A stretch of DNA of 64,000 bases from Lasioglossum baleicum (GCF_051020765.1 NC_134932.1:8308001-8372000), one strand, 5' to 3'; counted from the stretch's first letter, positions 35,548 through 47,443 are shown. A program made the numbers and translations. Notes: generated by a model from the letters alone, not told the origin.

Positions 35548-38485
35548 TTATAACATATCAGAGCTGATAACTTGAAAACTTCTTTTAATAGACACATGTG
35601 GAAACAATTGACGCCATTCTTGTACTATAAAATCATTGATTCCATCGCAAAAGCTTAGATCAATCATTTCCAATTTTGGACAAAATAAAAGAAACTCGTA
35701 ACATCTATCAGGCGTGAGAGAACGTGCTCCCAACAAGTCCAATTGTTGTAATCGTTGACATAATAAAAGGGGTTCTAAGTCACGATCCGTTAATCCTCTA
35801 AGAGCTGCTAAGAATACTTTTTCTAAGTATTGACATGAAGATAAAAGCGCTCGTAAAGAGTCGCCAGGTGCACCCATGCCACCACTAAAAAAGTAAGTAG
35901 TCATTAGTGTATTTTAAATTGTCAAACATTCTTCTTATTAAACAACATACCACCATCCAAAATCAATTTCACGAAGATTACTGCAATGAGATAAAGCTCT
36001 GACTCCGTGTGGTGTTAAAGTTTGTGCCTTCCAAAAATCTACACTTTCCAAATATGGACATGAGTTTCCTAATTGTACTGCAACTTCGTCAATATTTAAA
36101 CGATCGTGCATTCCAGCTAAATTCAAATGTCGCATTTGAATATTGTTTTTTAGTATAGAACATAATGTAGAAGTTCCAATGTTCGTTCTGTAAAGTTCTA
36201 AACGTTCAAGTAATTCCAAGTTTTCAAGCTTCGAAAATCCTTCGTTTTTTACTTCCATACAGTTGCGTAAACATAATTCTAAAATTTATTGTACAATGAA
36301 CAATCACATCCAATTGTTTAAGATAAGTTAACTGAACTTTCTATGTATTAGATTGTTCCAAAAGTTCTTGTCGTAATGTGCACACTTATTGGTGTGTTAT
36401 TGTCTAAGCTATTATATATTTTACCACATGTCATTGATTCGTTTAAAAATTATTTCATTTTTCACTGTGCACATTAGTTAAAAAAAACGGATTTTTGAGA
36501 CATCCTAATACCATAACGATTTCTTTCACTTACCTTTTAAATTTTTACAAACTTTTGAAATTTCGAGAATCACCGCATCATTAACGAACTGACAACAATT
36601 TAATCTTAAATGTGTCAGAAGAGTTCCAGATGTATGAATAAAATTAACGAAATCTTGATATTTAATCATATTATCATTTCCACACCATGATAAATCTAAT
36701 TGTTGTAAATATTTACATCTAGGCGCTAAACAATTCAATGCTAATGTATCCAAACAATACCAGTATGGTTTTAAATTGAGACTTGTGTACAGCAAAGCAT
36801 CTCTTGCGATATTATTAAAATGTTTATTTACTCTGCATAAACAACATAGAGATCTCAGATCTAAATTTTTCAAAATTTTCAGTACTGTTTCATCCTGGTA
36901 AAAATTCATTAGAAGCAAGATATAAATACCAATTTTTAAATAAAATTTTTGCAATACAAAAAATTATGCTACTTACTGGAAGTGCTGAAAAACTACCACA
37001 AGGTTCATATTCACAGTCACTTAATCGTACTGGAAAGCTGTCATTAGCAGAGTTATTTTGTTCAAATAACGTATTTGACTTTGAATATTGAATATCTCTG
37101 ATCAATTTGGGAAAATCTTCTTGTAAAAATTGTTGCAAACTGTTGAATGCTTCTTCCAATGGAGGAACAGTTTGAAAATGTTGGCCTATTTTGGATACCA
37201 ATTTACCCTTGGATATATTACCTGCAATGATACTGTAATAATACATAAATACATTAGTCAATTTGGCATATAATGTAAATAGTATTGTGTAATATAATAT
37301 TCGCATACCTTTTAAAAAGTTTACAATGTTTGGAAATGGTTTTTTTCAGCACTGCTAAATCTTGATTTGCCTTTAAATAGTCTGGTGTTAGATTATATGT
37401 ATCCTCGCTATTTTGTTCAAGATAACCCAACTCTTCTAAGAAGTCATTTAAATTTTGATTATGCGAGTTATTATTAGGAACAATTAATTCAGATGTTCCA
37501 ATAAGTAATACAGCATCTAATTCCGTATAATAGTCTAATGAATTGTGATTAAATTCCAGTCTTATCATTTTCGTTTTAAAATTACATAGCTGTAAACGAG
37601 GAGAAAATATGCGAGGTTTGTGAGGAACAATTTGAGGAACGCCGCTCCATAACTGACTCCATTTTCCTTCAGAATTTTGCGCCCATACTCCAACTACACT
37701 TCCGGGATTATAAGTTTCATATATTGAAACTCTGATTGGGTACACCTCTTGATAAAATTCTAGAACTTGTTATAGATTGAAAAAAAATATTTTAATGTAT
37801 ACTTTGGAAACTATAAATATTGACAATATTAGTATGGTCTGTGGCCAACATTTGACTATAATAAAAAAATAAAAAGATTTTTATATAATACCTATGTAAT
37901 CTTGGCTCACAACATCTTCATTATTTTGTGGCATATAATCTATCAGTCTTGAAGGTGCTTTATTCCACCATGGTCCATATGTTCTCTATAATAAACATGA
38001 TTGAATTAGAACATTAACAAATTACATATGTTATAAATTTTAATGCTCATACAACTTAAACATAATATTGTCATATATGTTTCCATTACAATTAATAACA
38101 TAAGTCATGATATTATTTTCATTTATAACACTGTTGTTGAAATAAAATTTGCTAATAATGATTTGATTATTAATAAAGTTAATAGTATTGTATTATTGTA
38201 TTAATGTAACTATATATAGCTGAATAGTATTTACATTAAAATATAATAAACATAACATACCATAACAAAAGCTTGTGGAAAGTCTCCATAGTCTGGAAAT
38301 TTACTAGGATTTCCAGCAATATTATAAGCCGTGTAAGAAATACTGATATTACTTCCATACTGAGAACTAAAATCACACACATCTTTCACAAACTGCTCAA
38401 CAAATACAACAGTTTCTTCTTTTCCTTCAATGTTTTCTCCACTTATCGGTACTATTTCAGCTTTTGTCTCGACATGAGATATCAT
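35548..38485 (-). CDS. Fbxl4: FBXL4 F-box/leucine-rich repeat protein
   Basis: FBXL4 is a mitochondrial outer-membrane-associated F-box protein that restrains mitophagy receptors through an SCF ubiquitin ligase in mammals. Seven exons close in phase: 38261-38485, 37892-37985, 37309-37759, 36977-37232, 36534-36894, 35951-36278, 35548-35884. They give 683 residues, slightly longer than the human protein. The N-terminal part has the family discoidin-like domain, from about residue 107 (EVYPIRVSIYETYNPGSVVG). The F-box begins near residue 343 (ETVLKILKNLDLRSLCCLCRV). Leucine-rich repeats such as CKYLQQLDLSWCG, LELLERLELYRTNIG and LEMIDLSFCDG fill the rest. No obvious mitochondrial presequence is visible. 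Intron 4 is short and well defined. Confidence 0.92.
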
Positions 38486-40024
38486 GTCATTTATAATTAA
38501 TCAGTAGATTTTAACTTCAATGTTCAATTAATGTAGGTTAATTACTTTTACTTTCGTTTGTTTTCCAACGATATGTACGGTGCACATAAAAGAACACTTG
38601 TGAATTAAATATCTTTAATAATTAATTGTTTGAAAATAGATAAAAAATAACTTTATATCTTTTACTTCCACTCCAGAACAAAAAATATTTGGTATATGAC
38701 ATACCTTCGATCACAATTTTTTGAACATACTAATCACTCGTACATTGGCATTTCTTATATCGCAATAACAAAAGATAAACACCCAAATTTGGTACATTAT
38801 GGTTTCAAAATGTTGTAAGAATATTTTTTTTTTATAAAATTCGATTCGTTTAATTCTGTAATCTGTAATACATAGACAAAAATGTGAAATGAATTTTAAC
38901 TAAGTATGTACTATTTATGTATTCGTTCAACTTTGATAGAGCAAATCATAACAACAATGGCGACACATTTGGTCATGTGATGATTTCTTATTGGTCTGTT
39001 TGGTGCTAGGAAAATTCATACCCGTTTGCCCGTTTGCAATAAACCTGAGGATATACAAATACAGAGAGACAGATATTTGAGATCCTCTGTGTGTGACTGG
39101 TTTGTGACATATATAAAACAATATACTAAAAAGCAGCACAAGGTCGTGTAACAATTATACTGTAAAAAATCAATGATCAACACCATCAACACCACAGAGG
39201 ATTCTTATAGAGACGCAACTCTTGTGAGAGCCACAGTCAGTCAGCCACAGTCCACAGTACTTACTGCCGACTCTACTGCGCATATGACTCTAACGGAACT
39301 CGTTCATTGGCTAATCCCCCTACTCGTACTTCGCCGACCACGCGAACATTGGCTGACGCCATCAATTTTATGGCTGACACGCAACAACATGCGCAGAACA
39401 AGTAGAAGTACCTTCTTATTTGGGCCCAAGTATAAGCAAGTATAAGTATATAAGTATAATAGATGTAAGCCTCTCTGATGTAAGTATAAGTGAGGCAGTG
39501 AGGTAAAGTGTAAGAAAAATTCTTCTTGTAACTTGTTTGTAATAAAAATTTTTACAATACATCCATAATGGATATTCTTGAAATATATATTTTATAGTTA
39601 TCATTTTATTATATTTCTTCTTTTCCAACTTTTCCTAATCTTGTAAAATTAATGTAAACACTTCGAAAACGGAAATAAGTTTGGACAAATTTCGAAATAA
39701 GATTGTTAAATATAATTGATTTAAATTTCCCGCTTGTTTATATAATCGATTTAAAATTTAAAAGGACAATCGAATGACCTGAGTGTCGCTTCTTGTTGTA
39801 TGCAGAACTCTCTGTTGTATGTTATATCTGGTTATATCCCTATCTCTACTCTATGGTCTAAACTTAGAACCGCATGCACCGCATGTGCATATTATGTGCA
39901 TGTTTGTATTGAAAGTTGGAGTCTAAAGAGATTTCTATCTTTATATAAATTCTTTTTGATTTCGCAGTTTTTTTTGTATGTGAGTTAGTTCGATTATTTT
40001 GCGGAAGTTCTTTCAACTTTCAAA
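38486..40024. promoter_or_regulatory. Divergent region FBXL4 / TRMT10C
   Basis: About 1.5 kb separates two divergent genes. The interval 39160-39430 is GC-richer and holds two ATTGGCT sequences (inverted CCAAT boxes) at about 39307 and 39351, which suits a promoter. The interval 39425-39500 has a short AAGTATA-type tandem. The remainder is AT-rich, and no coding gene is recognised. Confidence 0.45.
39425..39500. repeat. Short AAGTATA-type tandem repeat
   Basis: AAGTATA-type units recur several times (AAGTATAAGCAAGTATAAGT, then further degenerate units). It is a small low-complexity tandem upstream of TRMT10C. Confidence 0.6.
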
Positions 40025-41490
40025 ATGTTTAGTAACACATTTCGAGGATGTGTTACTATTTCGAGGAAGTTTAATCTGAATGCTTTTATTTATTCAATAC
40101 AAGATAAAACCATTGACCCAGTATTTACATATACAAAACAAACACATCGCTTTAATTATTATGCATTAACAATACGAAATTGTAGTACTCATGAGAGTAA
40201 ATCTGTCGAAGTGTCTCGGTATTACCAAGAAGAGGATGAAAAAAAGTTAAAGCAACTTCTTACAGACCCTAAAATGATGTTCTTGTATGAAAAAATGGGA
40301 TTAGAAATAGAAACTACACGGCAAATGAATGGTAGAGTACCAACTACAATGTCAGCTACAGACTGGTTAATGTTACTCGCAGCAACTAGCAAATCGCAAA
40401 GAAGGTTGTATGATATTAAATATTATATTAAAAAAGGATTATAGTTGAGTATGTAGAAAATATAATTTATTTTTATAAATATTTAGACATTATCTTGATC
40501 ACCGATGGAAAATTGAAAAATCTGAAGAAGCAGAAAAACTAGAAAAACAAGCTAAACAAGCTAAACTGCAAAAAGTAGTGGAAGAACGTGAAACAGAGCC
40601 AACTGATATTACCACATACGGATTATTCCATAATACAATGTTCATACGTATAAGCCGCCAAGCAATGAACAATTTTTATAATGCTAGATTAATAAATTCT
40701 ATAATGTATGAGCCCAAAATAGTTTATGATCTTGGGTATGATGCAGATATGACAGCATATGAAGCCTTAAATTGTTCAAAGCAATTATTAATGTCGTTTG
40801 CACTAAATCGATACCATCCAGAACCTTTCAATTTATACTTCTGTAATGCAAACAAATCTAGTTTAGTGATGAGGCAGTTTCATAAAGGAGTACCCACTGT
40901 ATATGAAGACTCTTATCCACTGTATATCACAGAAAAGTCCTATTTGGATGTATTTGACAGGGACAAGATAGTATATCTTACACCAGATGCTCCAACTGTT
41001 TTAGAAACGTTTGACCCTAATATGGTATACATAATTGGTGCAATGGTAGATAAGGTGAAACATTTTATCAATTCTATATTAACCGTTTGAACTCTTCCAC
41101 ATTCTAACAGCTAAGGAAGTTAATAAGATTTGCATGATATTAGCATATCCTATGAGTAACCTATTTTATAGTATTCCTTTATATTTACTAGTATACATTT
41201 TTCAGGTCAATCCTCAACGAGTTTCATTTGCAAAAGCTAGGAAAGAAAAAATTAAAATGGTCAGACTTCCTTTAGCTGAATATTTGCCATGGGGATCTGG
41301 ATCTGCAAAGAATCTTCCTCTCAATCAGGTTCTGGGTATATTATTAGAACTAAGGCGTACAAGGAATTGGAAGAAAGCACTTGAAATGCATATCCCTAAA
41401 AGAAAATTGCAATCAGCAAGAATAGACAAACTGACTAAACAGATAAGTGAAAGAAAACAAATGTTAGATATGCTAATGAAAGAAACATGA
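40025..41490 (+). CDS. TRMT10C: TRMT10C/MRPP1 mitochondrial RNase P subunit and tRNA methyltransferase
   Basis: MRPP1 (Drosophila roswell) binds mitochondrial pre-tRNAs, methylates purine 9 with HSD10, and supports RNase P cleavage. Three exons close in phase: 40025-40404, 40487-41054, 41206-41490. They give 410 residues, near the human length. A mitochondrial-type N-terminus (MFSNTFRGCVTISRKF) is Arg/Ser-rich without acidic residues. A helical linker EEAEKLEKQAKQAKLQK precedes the SPOUT methyltransferase domain, with TTYGLFHNTMFIR, EALNCSKQLLMSFALNRYHP, DKIVYLTPDAP, DPNMVYIIGAMVDK and the cofactor-loop region VRLPLAEYLPW, LNQVLGILLEL, ALEMHIPKRK. Exon 2 begins A|CAT after an AG acceptor. The frame continuing past 40404 into the intron is an artefact. 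Confidence 0.92.
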
Positions 41491-41522
41491 TTGTTAATTA
41501 TATAATGAGGTTATCCGATTTC

Positions 41523-41528
41523 AAATAA
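41523..41528 (+). promoter_or_regulatory. AATAAA polyadenylation signal, TRMT10C
   Basis: This hexamer lies about 33 bases after the TRMT10C stop codon and is a likely poly(A) signal. Confidence 0.45.
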
Positions 41529-42917
41529 AATACAAATTTTAGTTAAATATATAATTAACTGACACAAATGTTAATTTGCTTCTTGTATAATAATAAATAA
41601 TGATACGAAATCTCTCGAGTTTAATTAAAAGAATACTAGGTAGACACAACAACTTAGCTTCCAAATTATTAGATTATTATGCTTGCAATTTTCGAACCTG
41701 AAAATTACTTCTGCAGACGGGATGTATTGGTTTGAAATTTTTGTTTACATCATCTATGAAGAGAGCCACACGGAATACATGGACTACTATATCAAATTAT
41801 TTATTATTTGTCGTTCCCTAAAATCTAAATAAAAAATAACATTTTATTTGCAAATGAAATATTAATTTAATTTTTAATTTGTTATTTATTATTTAAAATA
41901 ACATTTAAGGCAGCATGTAGCGCAGCCGCGAGAAGCAATGTGGTGGCGCAAGGCGCAACGGTGCCGCTGCTATCGTAGCTGTCGAGTGATACATTTTTAT
42001 AAATGCTACGACAGCCACATGCTGCCGAATAATGCAAATTACGCCTCGAAAATGCATAAGTAGGTCGCTTTGCATTAACGAGACATGATTTGAAGTTGCC
42101 CAAAAGAAAGAAGCACCCAGTCATATTTAATAGAAAAGCGTAAATAAATCAAATAAGAACACAGTAAGTTTTGGAAAAGGATTTCGCTGTTTAATTGAAT
42201 AGTTCTGAGAATAACATGTGTTATTGCGGATTATCTAATACTTTAAATGTAATAAATCAATTATTGTACAATACAATTACTACATACATATATTTTTTAT
42301 CATTATATCTTATAATTATACTCAGTGCTTCTTTCTTTTGCACAGTAGTGTATTTAGATGTATCTATTTAGTGGTGTGTGAGTGTACTGTTCAGCTGTTC
42401 ATGTTCAGCTCGCTCAGCACAGTGTTGGGGTTGGGATCTGGGATATTGCACGGGTTTCATTTCACGCGTATGGTGTTTTCGTCGGACGGTGGTCATATAG
42501 TAATTAACTCGTCACAGAAATCAATTTTTACACTAACCTCATTTTTAATTTTTCAAATTTTTTCATACTTGAATCAGTGGAAAAATTTGCAGAACAGAGA
42601 TATAAAATGATAAATTATTTAAGAAAGGCTATGTGGAAATGGTCAGATGTTCAAGCTAAATGGCCCGTCCGTGCCGAGAAGAAATATCGGAACGAAACCT
42701 GGCACGGTTGGCCATTTGTAAATGTTAGATACAAAACCAGGGTAACCAAACTCTGTCTGGGCCCCAGATCTGACACTGAACTGATGAGTATAAAGGGCGA
42801 TGCATATAAGCCCCGGCAGTCCCATTCTAAAAACAAAAGCACAGCGCAGCGTGTCGTCTGTTAGCAGAAACTCAGGGGTTCCTAGGAATTGGCAATCTTT
42901 GGCATTACAATGCAGCT
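41529..42917. other. Intergenic and repeat sequence before the Harbinger remnant
   Basis: The sequence is AT-rich to about 41900. A hairpin-like segment at about 41909-42027 starts GGCAGCATGT and ends ACATGCTGCC. The stretch 42360-42900 is GC-richer, with a block (ATACAAAACCAGGGTAACCA at 42730) that recurs at 47492. Small frames here (for example 42577-42864) show no recognised domain. Confidence 0.4.
41909..42027. repeat. Short inverted repeat
   Basis: GGCAGCATGT at the left is complementary to ACATGCTGCC at the right, and the inner CTATCGTAGCTGTCGAG can pair with GCTACGACAGC. It looks like a small fold-back of about 120 bases. Confidence 0.5.
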
Positions 42918-43212
42918 AAATAGATGTAAGTGCACTACACCACCTGCGCAAGGAGCAACAGGAAACAGGGTACAGAAGTAGAAGACGTTACAGTGTTTAT
43001 CCACTTTGGCGAACTCGAGGCAGTGAAGCAGATCTCATTTTATTCAAGCAAATGTTAGCGGACAACGAGGAAAAGTTCTACGGATATTTCCATATGAGCA
43101 GGGACTGCTTTGCCACCCTACTGCGAAAAATTGAGGATCAACTGGTCAAACAACATACGAACTGGAAAAGACCAATTTCACAGGGGGAACGATTGGCAGT
43201 TTGCCTGCGGTA
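42918..43212 (+). pseudogene. PIF/Harbinger transposase N-terminal fragment
   Basis: The translation includes ADLILFKQMLADNEEKFYGY, FHMSRDCFATLLRKIEDQL, KQHTNWKRPI and SQGERLAVCLR, the pattern of the N-terminal helical region of PIF/Harbinger (HARBI1-like) transposases. The frame ends at a TAA in GCGGTAAATGG, which could also be a splice donor. No DDE catalytic domain follows in the next 250 bases, and no ATG opens the frame. I take it as a truncated, inactive copy. The convergent MADF gene is the usual partner in these elements. Confidence 0.65.
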
Positions 43213-43463
43213 AATGGGTTTACAATGCATTGATTTTTATAAACACTTTTCATTCAATTAGCACAAAGGAATTTACAACTTAATCTAACTAAAAATGCAG
43301 CTATTACTGCGTTTCACCTGCCTCGCTACGGGGCTGCATGCCTTCTCTTTAGGGGACGACACCTCCTCCTAGGACTTACTGCACTTAAAATCCCATCGTA
43401 ACTAAAACGGCAATTCTTGTGGAACGAAACGCACGGCCACCACCCGGCTGACAAAATTCCTAC

Positions 43464-45565
43464 TTAATCTAATTTAATAGTATTAAAAGTATTTTCCTCG
43501 TCCTCTGCATCCTGCATCTCCGAGATTAGTTGCAGGATCTTTTGCTGCACTTTCGTTTGGTTTCGTCTCTTCAACCGCGATACGTTAACTAATGCGCCCT
43601 CGAAAAAAAGTCCTAATGGGGTATTCCATGGGGTTTGGGTGCGCCCCTGTACCACCTTATCAATCAATTCGGTGCACGCCGTAAGGCGGTTTTCCCAGTT
43701 TTCCGCAACTCCTTCTTCCTCCAAATCCCACCTTTTTCGTTTTTGTGACGACGACTTCTCGCGGTTTCCTGTCCCGTTAGACTGCTTCGCCGCGTTGTCA
43801 TTATTGTTAGGGGGCGACGTCGACGTAGGCGGTCCGTTCGGTGCCTTGCTGCTCTCTCCCATGCTGTCTTCCAAGCTCGACATCGACTCCCGCTCCGTGA
43901 AGAACGGCGTTAGAAATTGGAGCTTACCTTCATACCTGTGTGGTCTTCGGTCTGAGGAAGTTCCGAAGCTACTCCGAATGTCTTGCCAATTGTTTCTGCA
44001 CACCGCAACTATAAACAGAAATATTGTCTAATGAACCTTTTATCATTGTTTCGGATATTTAGCAACAGGAGATTCGCTGAAAACTATTAGAATGGTTAAG
44101 ATCGAATTGTAATAGAGTCAGGGACATGGAAACTAGAGATCGTGGTTTTGAACATGGTACTAACCCAGTCAGCCAAGCGTGCCTCGAGGAGGTGGCGGGC
44201 ATTATGCTGTCAGAACGACGCTCGAAGCTGCTCGAAGCATAGGATGCTCGGAATCTGCTCGATTTTGGACAGCGTACCCTGCCGATACATATTGTGACGC
44301 ATATGTCTGGCATTCTGCCTGCGTTTAAGAGGGCAGCGCGGTCGCACTAATGTGACGAATGCCCCCAGACAGCACAGTCTGACAGAGCCTACCACCGGAC
44401 CCAGCCAGCAGAGCCCCTGACCTACAGTTTACGGGCAAACACAACGCTTGGAGCTGCGTCGAGACCCAGGCAGGCCGATTCAGCCGGGCACCTGTGCACA
44501 AAATGGCGCGAATATCACCTGCAGGGTGCTCGAGCTCAGGGCCTGCTGGCCGGGCTGGGATTCAGCCTGTTTTTGAGAGGGCAGCACGGTATCACACTAA
44601 TGTGGCCAATCAGTGCTTCGATTGTGCCCAACTTTTCTCGCGCATGCGCGACACAGGGCGAGTCGCATCAATGTGGCAGTACTGTGCAAATGCGTAGCAG
44701 TCTCCCTTTTTACCGACAAAAGTATAATAAGTTAATAAATAAGACCTTTGAGGGCGATTGCTGCCTAGATTGACCTTTATCTGGCGTTTTTGACTACTGA
44801 AAAAACCCGTGTTTGTATTATCACGAAATGAGAACACGAATCCCGCACCCTTGCAATCTTGCAAATCGGCCGAACACCGGCCCGGCCGGCAGGCCCTGGG
44901 CTCGAGCCCCCTGCAGGTGAAATTCGCGCCATTTTGTGCACAGGGGCCCGACTAAAATCGAGCCGGTGTGCTGTCTGGGCCGTTATACAGGGCAGGTCGC
45001 ACTAATTTAGTGCCACCGATGAGAATACCACGTCCGAGTTAGTGCGACGCAGGCAGAATCCAGGACCGAGCCGCCTTCATGCTGCCGGCAGCTTCTGCCG
45101 GGTCTTTCTGCCAGCAGAAAGCGCTACTTCCATGGGAAAATACATGTGTACTCGTGGTACGTGAACTGTGTATGTAGTACGAATACGGATCCGTTCGGCA
45201 CGTTCGATCGAAAAACAATAACGCATCAGTTGTCGGACTCGAACGTGCCGAACGGATCCGTATTCGCAAATCCGTGTACTTACACAGATCCATATTTGGA
45301 TTCACAGATCCTTAAATTCTTACTACGCGATTCACGTATCACGTGTATTTACATACACGTAAAATAGGAATCTCTAGTGTAAACTAAGTTGTTATTAAAA
45401 TACAGTGAACTGACCTGGTTGATTCAATTCTTCTGCTATTTCCCTCCATGCGATTGATTTGTATTTTACGTCCATGTACAAGGGGTTCTTCCGGTCATAC
45501 AAAAACTCGCGACTTTTGACACACTCGATTAAACGTTCCTTCTGCATGTGTAATTTGTCTTCCAT
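43464..45565 (-). CDS. MADF-BESS DNA-binding protein of a PIF/Harbinger element
   Basis: Two exons, 45415-45565 and 43464-44008, join in phase as CCA G|TT GCG and give 231 residues. Residues about 10-95 match a MADF (Myb/SANT-like) domain: RLIECVKSREFLYDRKNPLY, DVKYKSIAWREIAEELNQP and CRNNWQDIRSSF. Then come a Ser/Pro/Asn-rich linker, a nuclear signal (KRKRWDLEEE), and a BESS-like tail with LKRRNQTKVQQKILQLISEM and acidic residues. Such proteins assist PIF/Harbinger transposases in DNA binding and nuclear import. The remnant transposase lies convergently at 42918-43212, which supports that origin. The 1.4-kb intron holds other repeats, so the long intron may be partly insertion-expanded. An intact frame next to a broken transposase leaves both recent inactivation and domestication open. 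Confidence 0.7.
44361..44990. mobile_element. Inverted-repeat element within the MADF intron
   Basis: The left part CCTGTGCACAAAATGGCGCG, CACCTGCAGG, GGCCTGCTGGCCGGGC (about 44487-44563) is complementary to 44868-44942 (CGCGCCATTTTGTGCACAGG at the end). The outer CCAGACAGCACA (about 44366) pairs with GTGCTGTCTGGGC near 44970. This makes a non-autonomous inverted-repeat element of about 600 bases. The interior includes TCGCGCATGCGCGA and the block GTGCTTCGATTGTGCCCAAC, shared with the 8.8-kb repeats. Confidence 0.6.
45054..45121 (+). repeat. Copy of the 4994-5100 repeat
   Basis: It contains CAGAATCCAGGACCGAGC, GGCAGCTTCTGCCGG and GTCTTTCTGCCAGCAGAAAG, in the same order as 5018-5095. It is a diverged copy of that dispersed repeat. 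Confidence 0.6.
45181..45265. repeat. Perfect 27-base palindrome with 31-base loop
   Basis: GAATACGGATCCGTTCGGCA plus CGTTCGA (45181-45207) is exactly complementary to TCGAACGTGCCGAACGGATC plus CGTATTC (45239-45265). It lies inside the MADF intron. Confidence 0.9.
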
Positions 45566-46454
45566 GCTCGGCAGTCGAAACTAAATAGGAACGTTGATCG
45601 TCAGTGAAAAACTGCTAAGTAGCGTACCAATCACAGTTGCCACTTATAGGTGGTGTAAGGTGGTGATCACAAGTTATTAGTGAAGGAGGGAGTTCGTCGT
45701 TCGCAGGGTGCGTTCGAGAGAGAGTAATGGTTTAGTAATTGCATTGCAGTCCCTAGCATTTGGTTCGGTTTAGGGACTCGTTTTACCTGCTTTAGGCGAA
45801 AGTTTTCGCATTAACTATTTCTGCATATAATAAAAAAATGAAGAAGTTTCGTTCCGCGATGGAACAGGGGTAAGGACCAATCTGAAACGGGGCGCTTCGA
45901 CTCTTCAGCGGCCCAATGTGAAATTTATTTCACAGAATTTAAACCTGTCGAACTAGTACTTCCTCGTGGGAAGAAAGCTATGTAAAATATATGCAACATT
46001 TATTTAAAATAGTACATTATGATATAATAACTGACAAAATGGAGTGATTCAATGATTCCCGTAAAATTCAGTAACAAGGGAGATTACCCAATCGTAAATC
46101 GTAACACACCGATTTTAATGGAACTCTTGTATGATGTAGAACTCAAAAAAATATTTGACACGTATTTTTTTATAGCTGCCGACATTCATGTTAAGGGGGT
46201 GAAAACAGCCCTCAAAGTTGGGGTGGAAAAATCCATTTCATTGAATATCTGCGAAACTATTAGGCTCAGACGAAAATTTCAAAATCCAATTTGCGCGTCT
46301 TGGAATGACGAATCTTTTAGTGTAAACTGATATTTAGAAACATAGTTTGTTTAAAAAATATGTTAAAAATTAACCTTTTTTGCGAAAAATTTTTTATCGT
46401 GGTATGTAGATTGTGTATACAAATTTTCATGAAAAAATTGTAATGTAAATTTAA
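45566..46454. other. Flank of the Harbinger remnant
   Basis: This is the sequence upstream of the MADF start codon. It includes a frame at 46052-46330 that has no recognised domain and sits next to fold-back repeats. No terminal repeat of the Harbinger element was found by eye. Confidence 0.35.
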
Positions 46455-46711
46455 GAATTTGAAAAAAGAATGAGGACGTAGCTCCAAGTCTTCCTTTTAC
46501 AGACGTGTTTTCAAAAGTGGTGACACTTTCAAAATGGCAAAATTAAAATTATTTCAAGTGAACGGTGTACCGCGATATTACCTTCTCGGATGGCCGATGA
46601 GCGTTTGCTTGAAAAAATTTTAATTTTGCCATTTTGAAAGTGTCACCATTTCTGAAAACGCGACTGTAAAAGGGAGACTTGGGGCTACGTCCTTATTCTT
46701 TTTTCAAATTC
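46455..46711. mobile_element. Fold-back inverted-repeat element
   Basis: The left arm about 46455-46558 (GAATTTGAAAAAAGAATGAGGA ... GACACTTTCAAAATGGCAAAA) is complementary to the right arm about 46608-46711 (TTTTGCCATTTTGAAAGTGT ... CCTTATTCTTTTTTCAAATTC). A 50-base GC-richer spacer lies between them. It is a MITE-like hairpin with no coding capacity. Confidence 0.8.
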
Positions 46712-46770
46712 ATTTATGACATTTATGACAAGAACGACACTAAACATGCACTGCCTTTTCATCATTAATA

Positions 46771-47443
46771 TACAGTCAGTCCCATAAGCATTCGTACGCC
46801 TTTTAAAACAGAATAACCTTTTTATAATTGTACCAAATGACCTAATGTTTTGTAAGCATTATAAGCTGTATAGAAGCATTGATTTACTAAATGATGTGAA
46901 AAAAAGATTTTCCAAAATTACAATTTATTAATTTTAAAAAAATCTTATTAGGTTGCATGCAAAAAATAAAAGGCATTTTTTAAAACATTTTTATTTGGTA
47001 AATTTTTACTTAATAAAAATTTAAAATATATGTTTTGTAGATCTATAGTAGTTACATACATGCTGAATATTTCATCGAAATCAATTGACATACACACGAG
47101 CTACAAGCGGTTGAAAATTGTAAAAATCGTAGTTTTTCACGACTTTTAGTCAGTTTCTGTTTAAAATCCACAGAGTGATGAAATTTTCAGCACATAGATC
47201 TACAAAACATATATTTTAAATTTTCATGGAGGGCCAAAATAAAAAAGTTTAAAAAAATGCTTTTTTTATTTTTGCATGTAACCTGATCAATTGTAATTTT
47301 TGGAAAATCTTTTTTGCTCGTCATTTAGTAAACCAATGCTTCTAATTGCTTGCAAACAATCAGATCGTTTGGTACAATTATAAAAAAGTTATTCTGTTTT
47401 AAAGGGCGTACGAATACTTATGGGACTAATGGGACTGACTGTA
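46771..47443. mobile_element. Tc1/mariner-like MITE with TA target sites
   Basis: The element begins TA-CAGTCAGTCCCATAAGCA and ends GACTG-TA, with inner matching TTCGTACGCC/GGGCGTACGAA. Long, imperfect inverted arms run inward (CAATGCTTC...; TACAATTATAAAAA...; AGATCTACAAAACATATATT). The 5'-TA-CAG start and TA duplications fit the Tc1/mariner superfamily. No transposase is encoded. The arms are each about 250-300 bases. Confidence 0.8.

Noticed and set aside
46052..46330. 92-codon frame near the fold-back elements
   Set aside because: No recognised domain, no splice support, and it is surrounded by repeats. I could not exclude a small TE protein.
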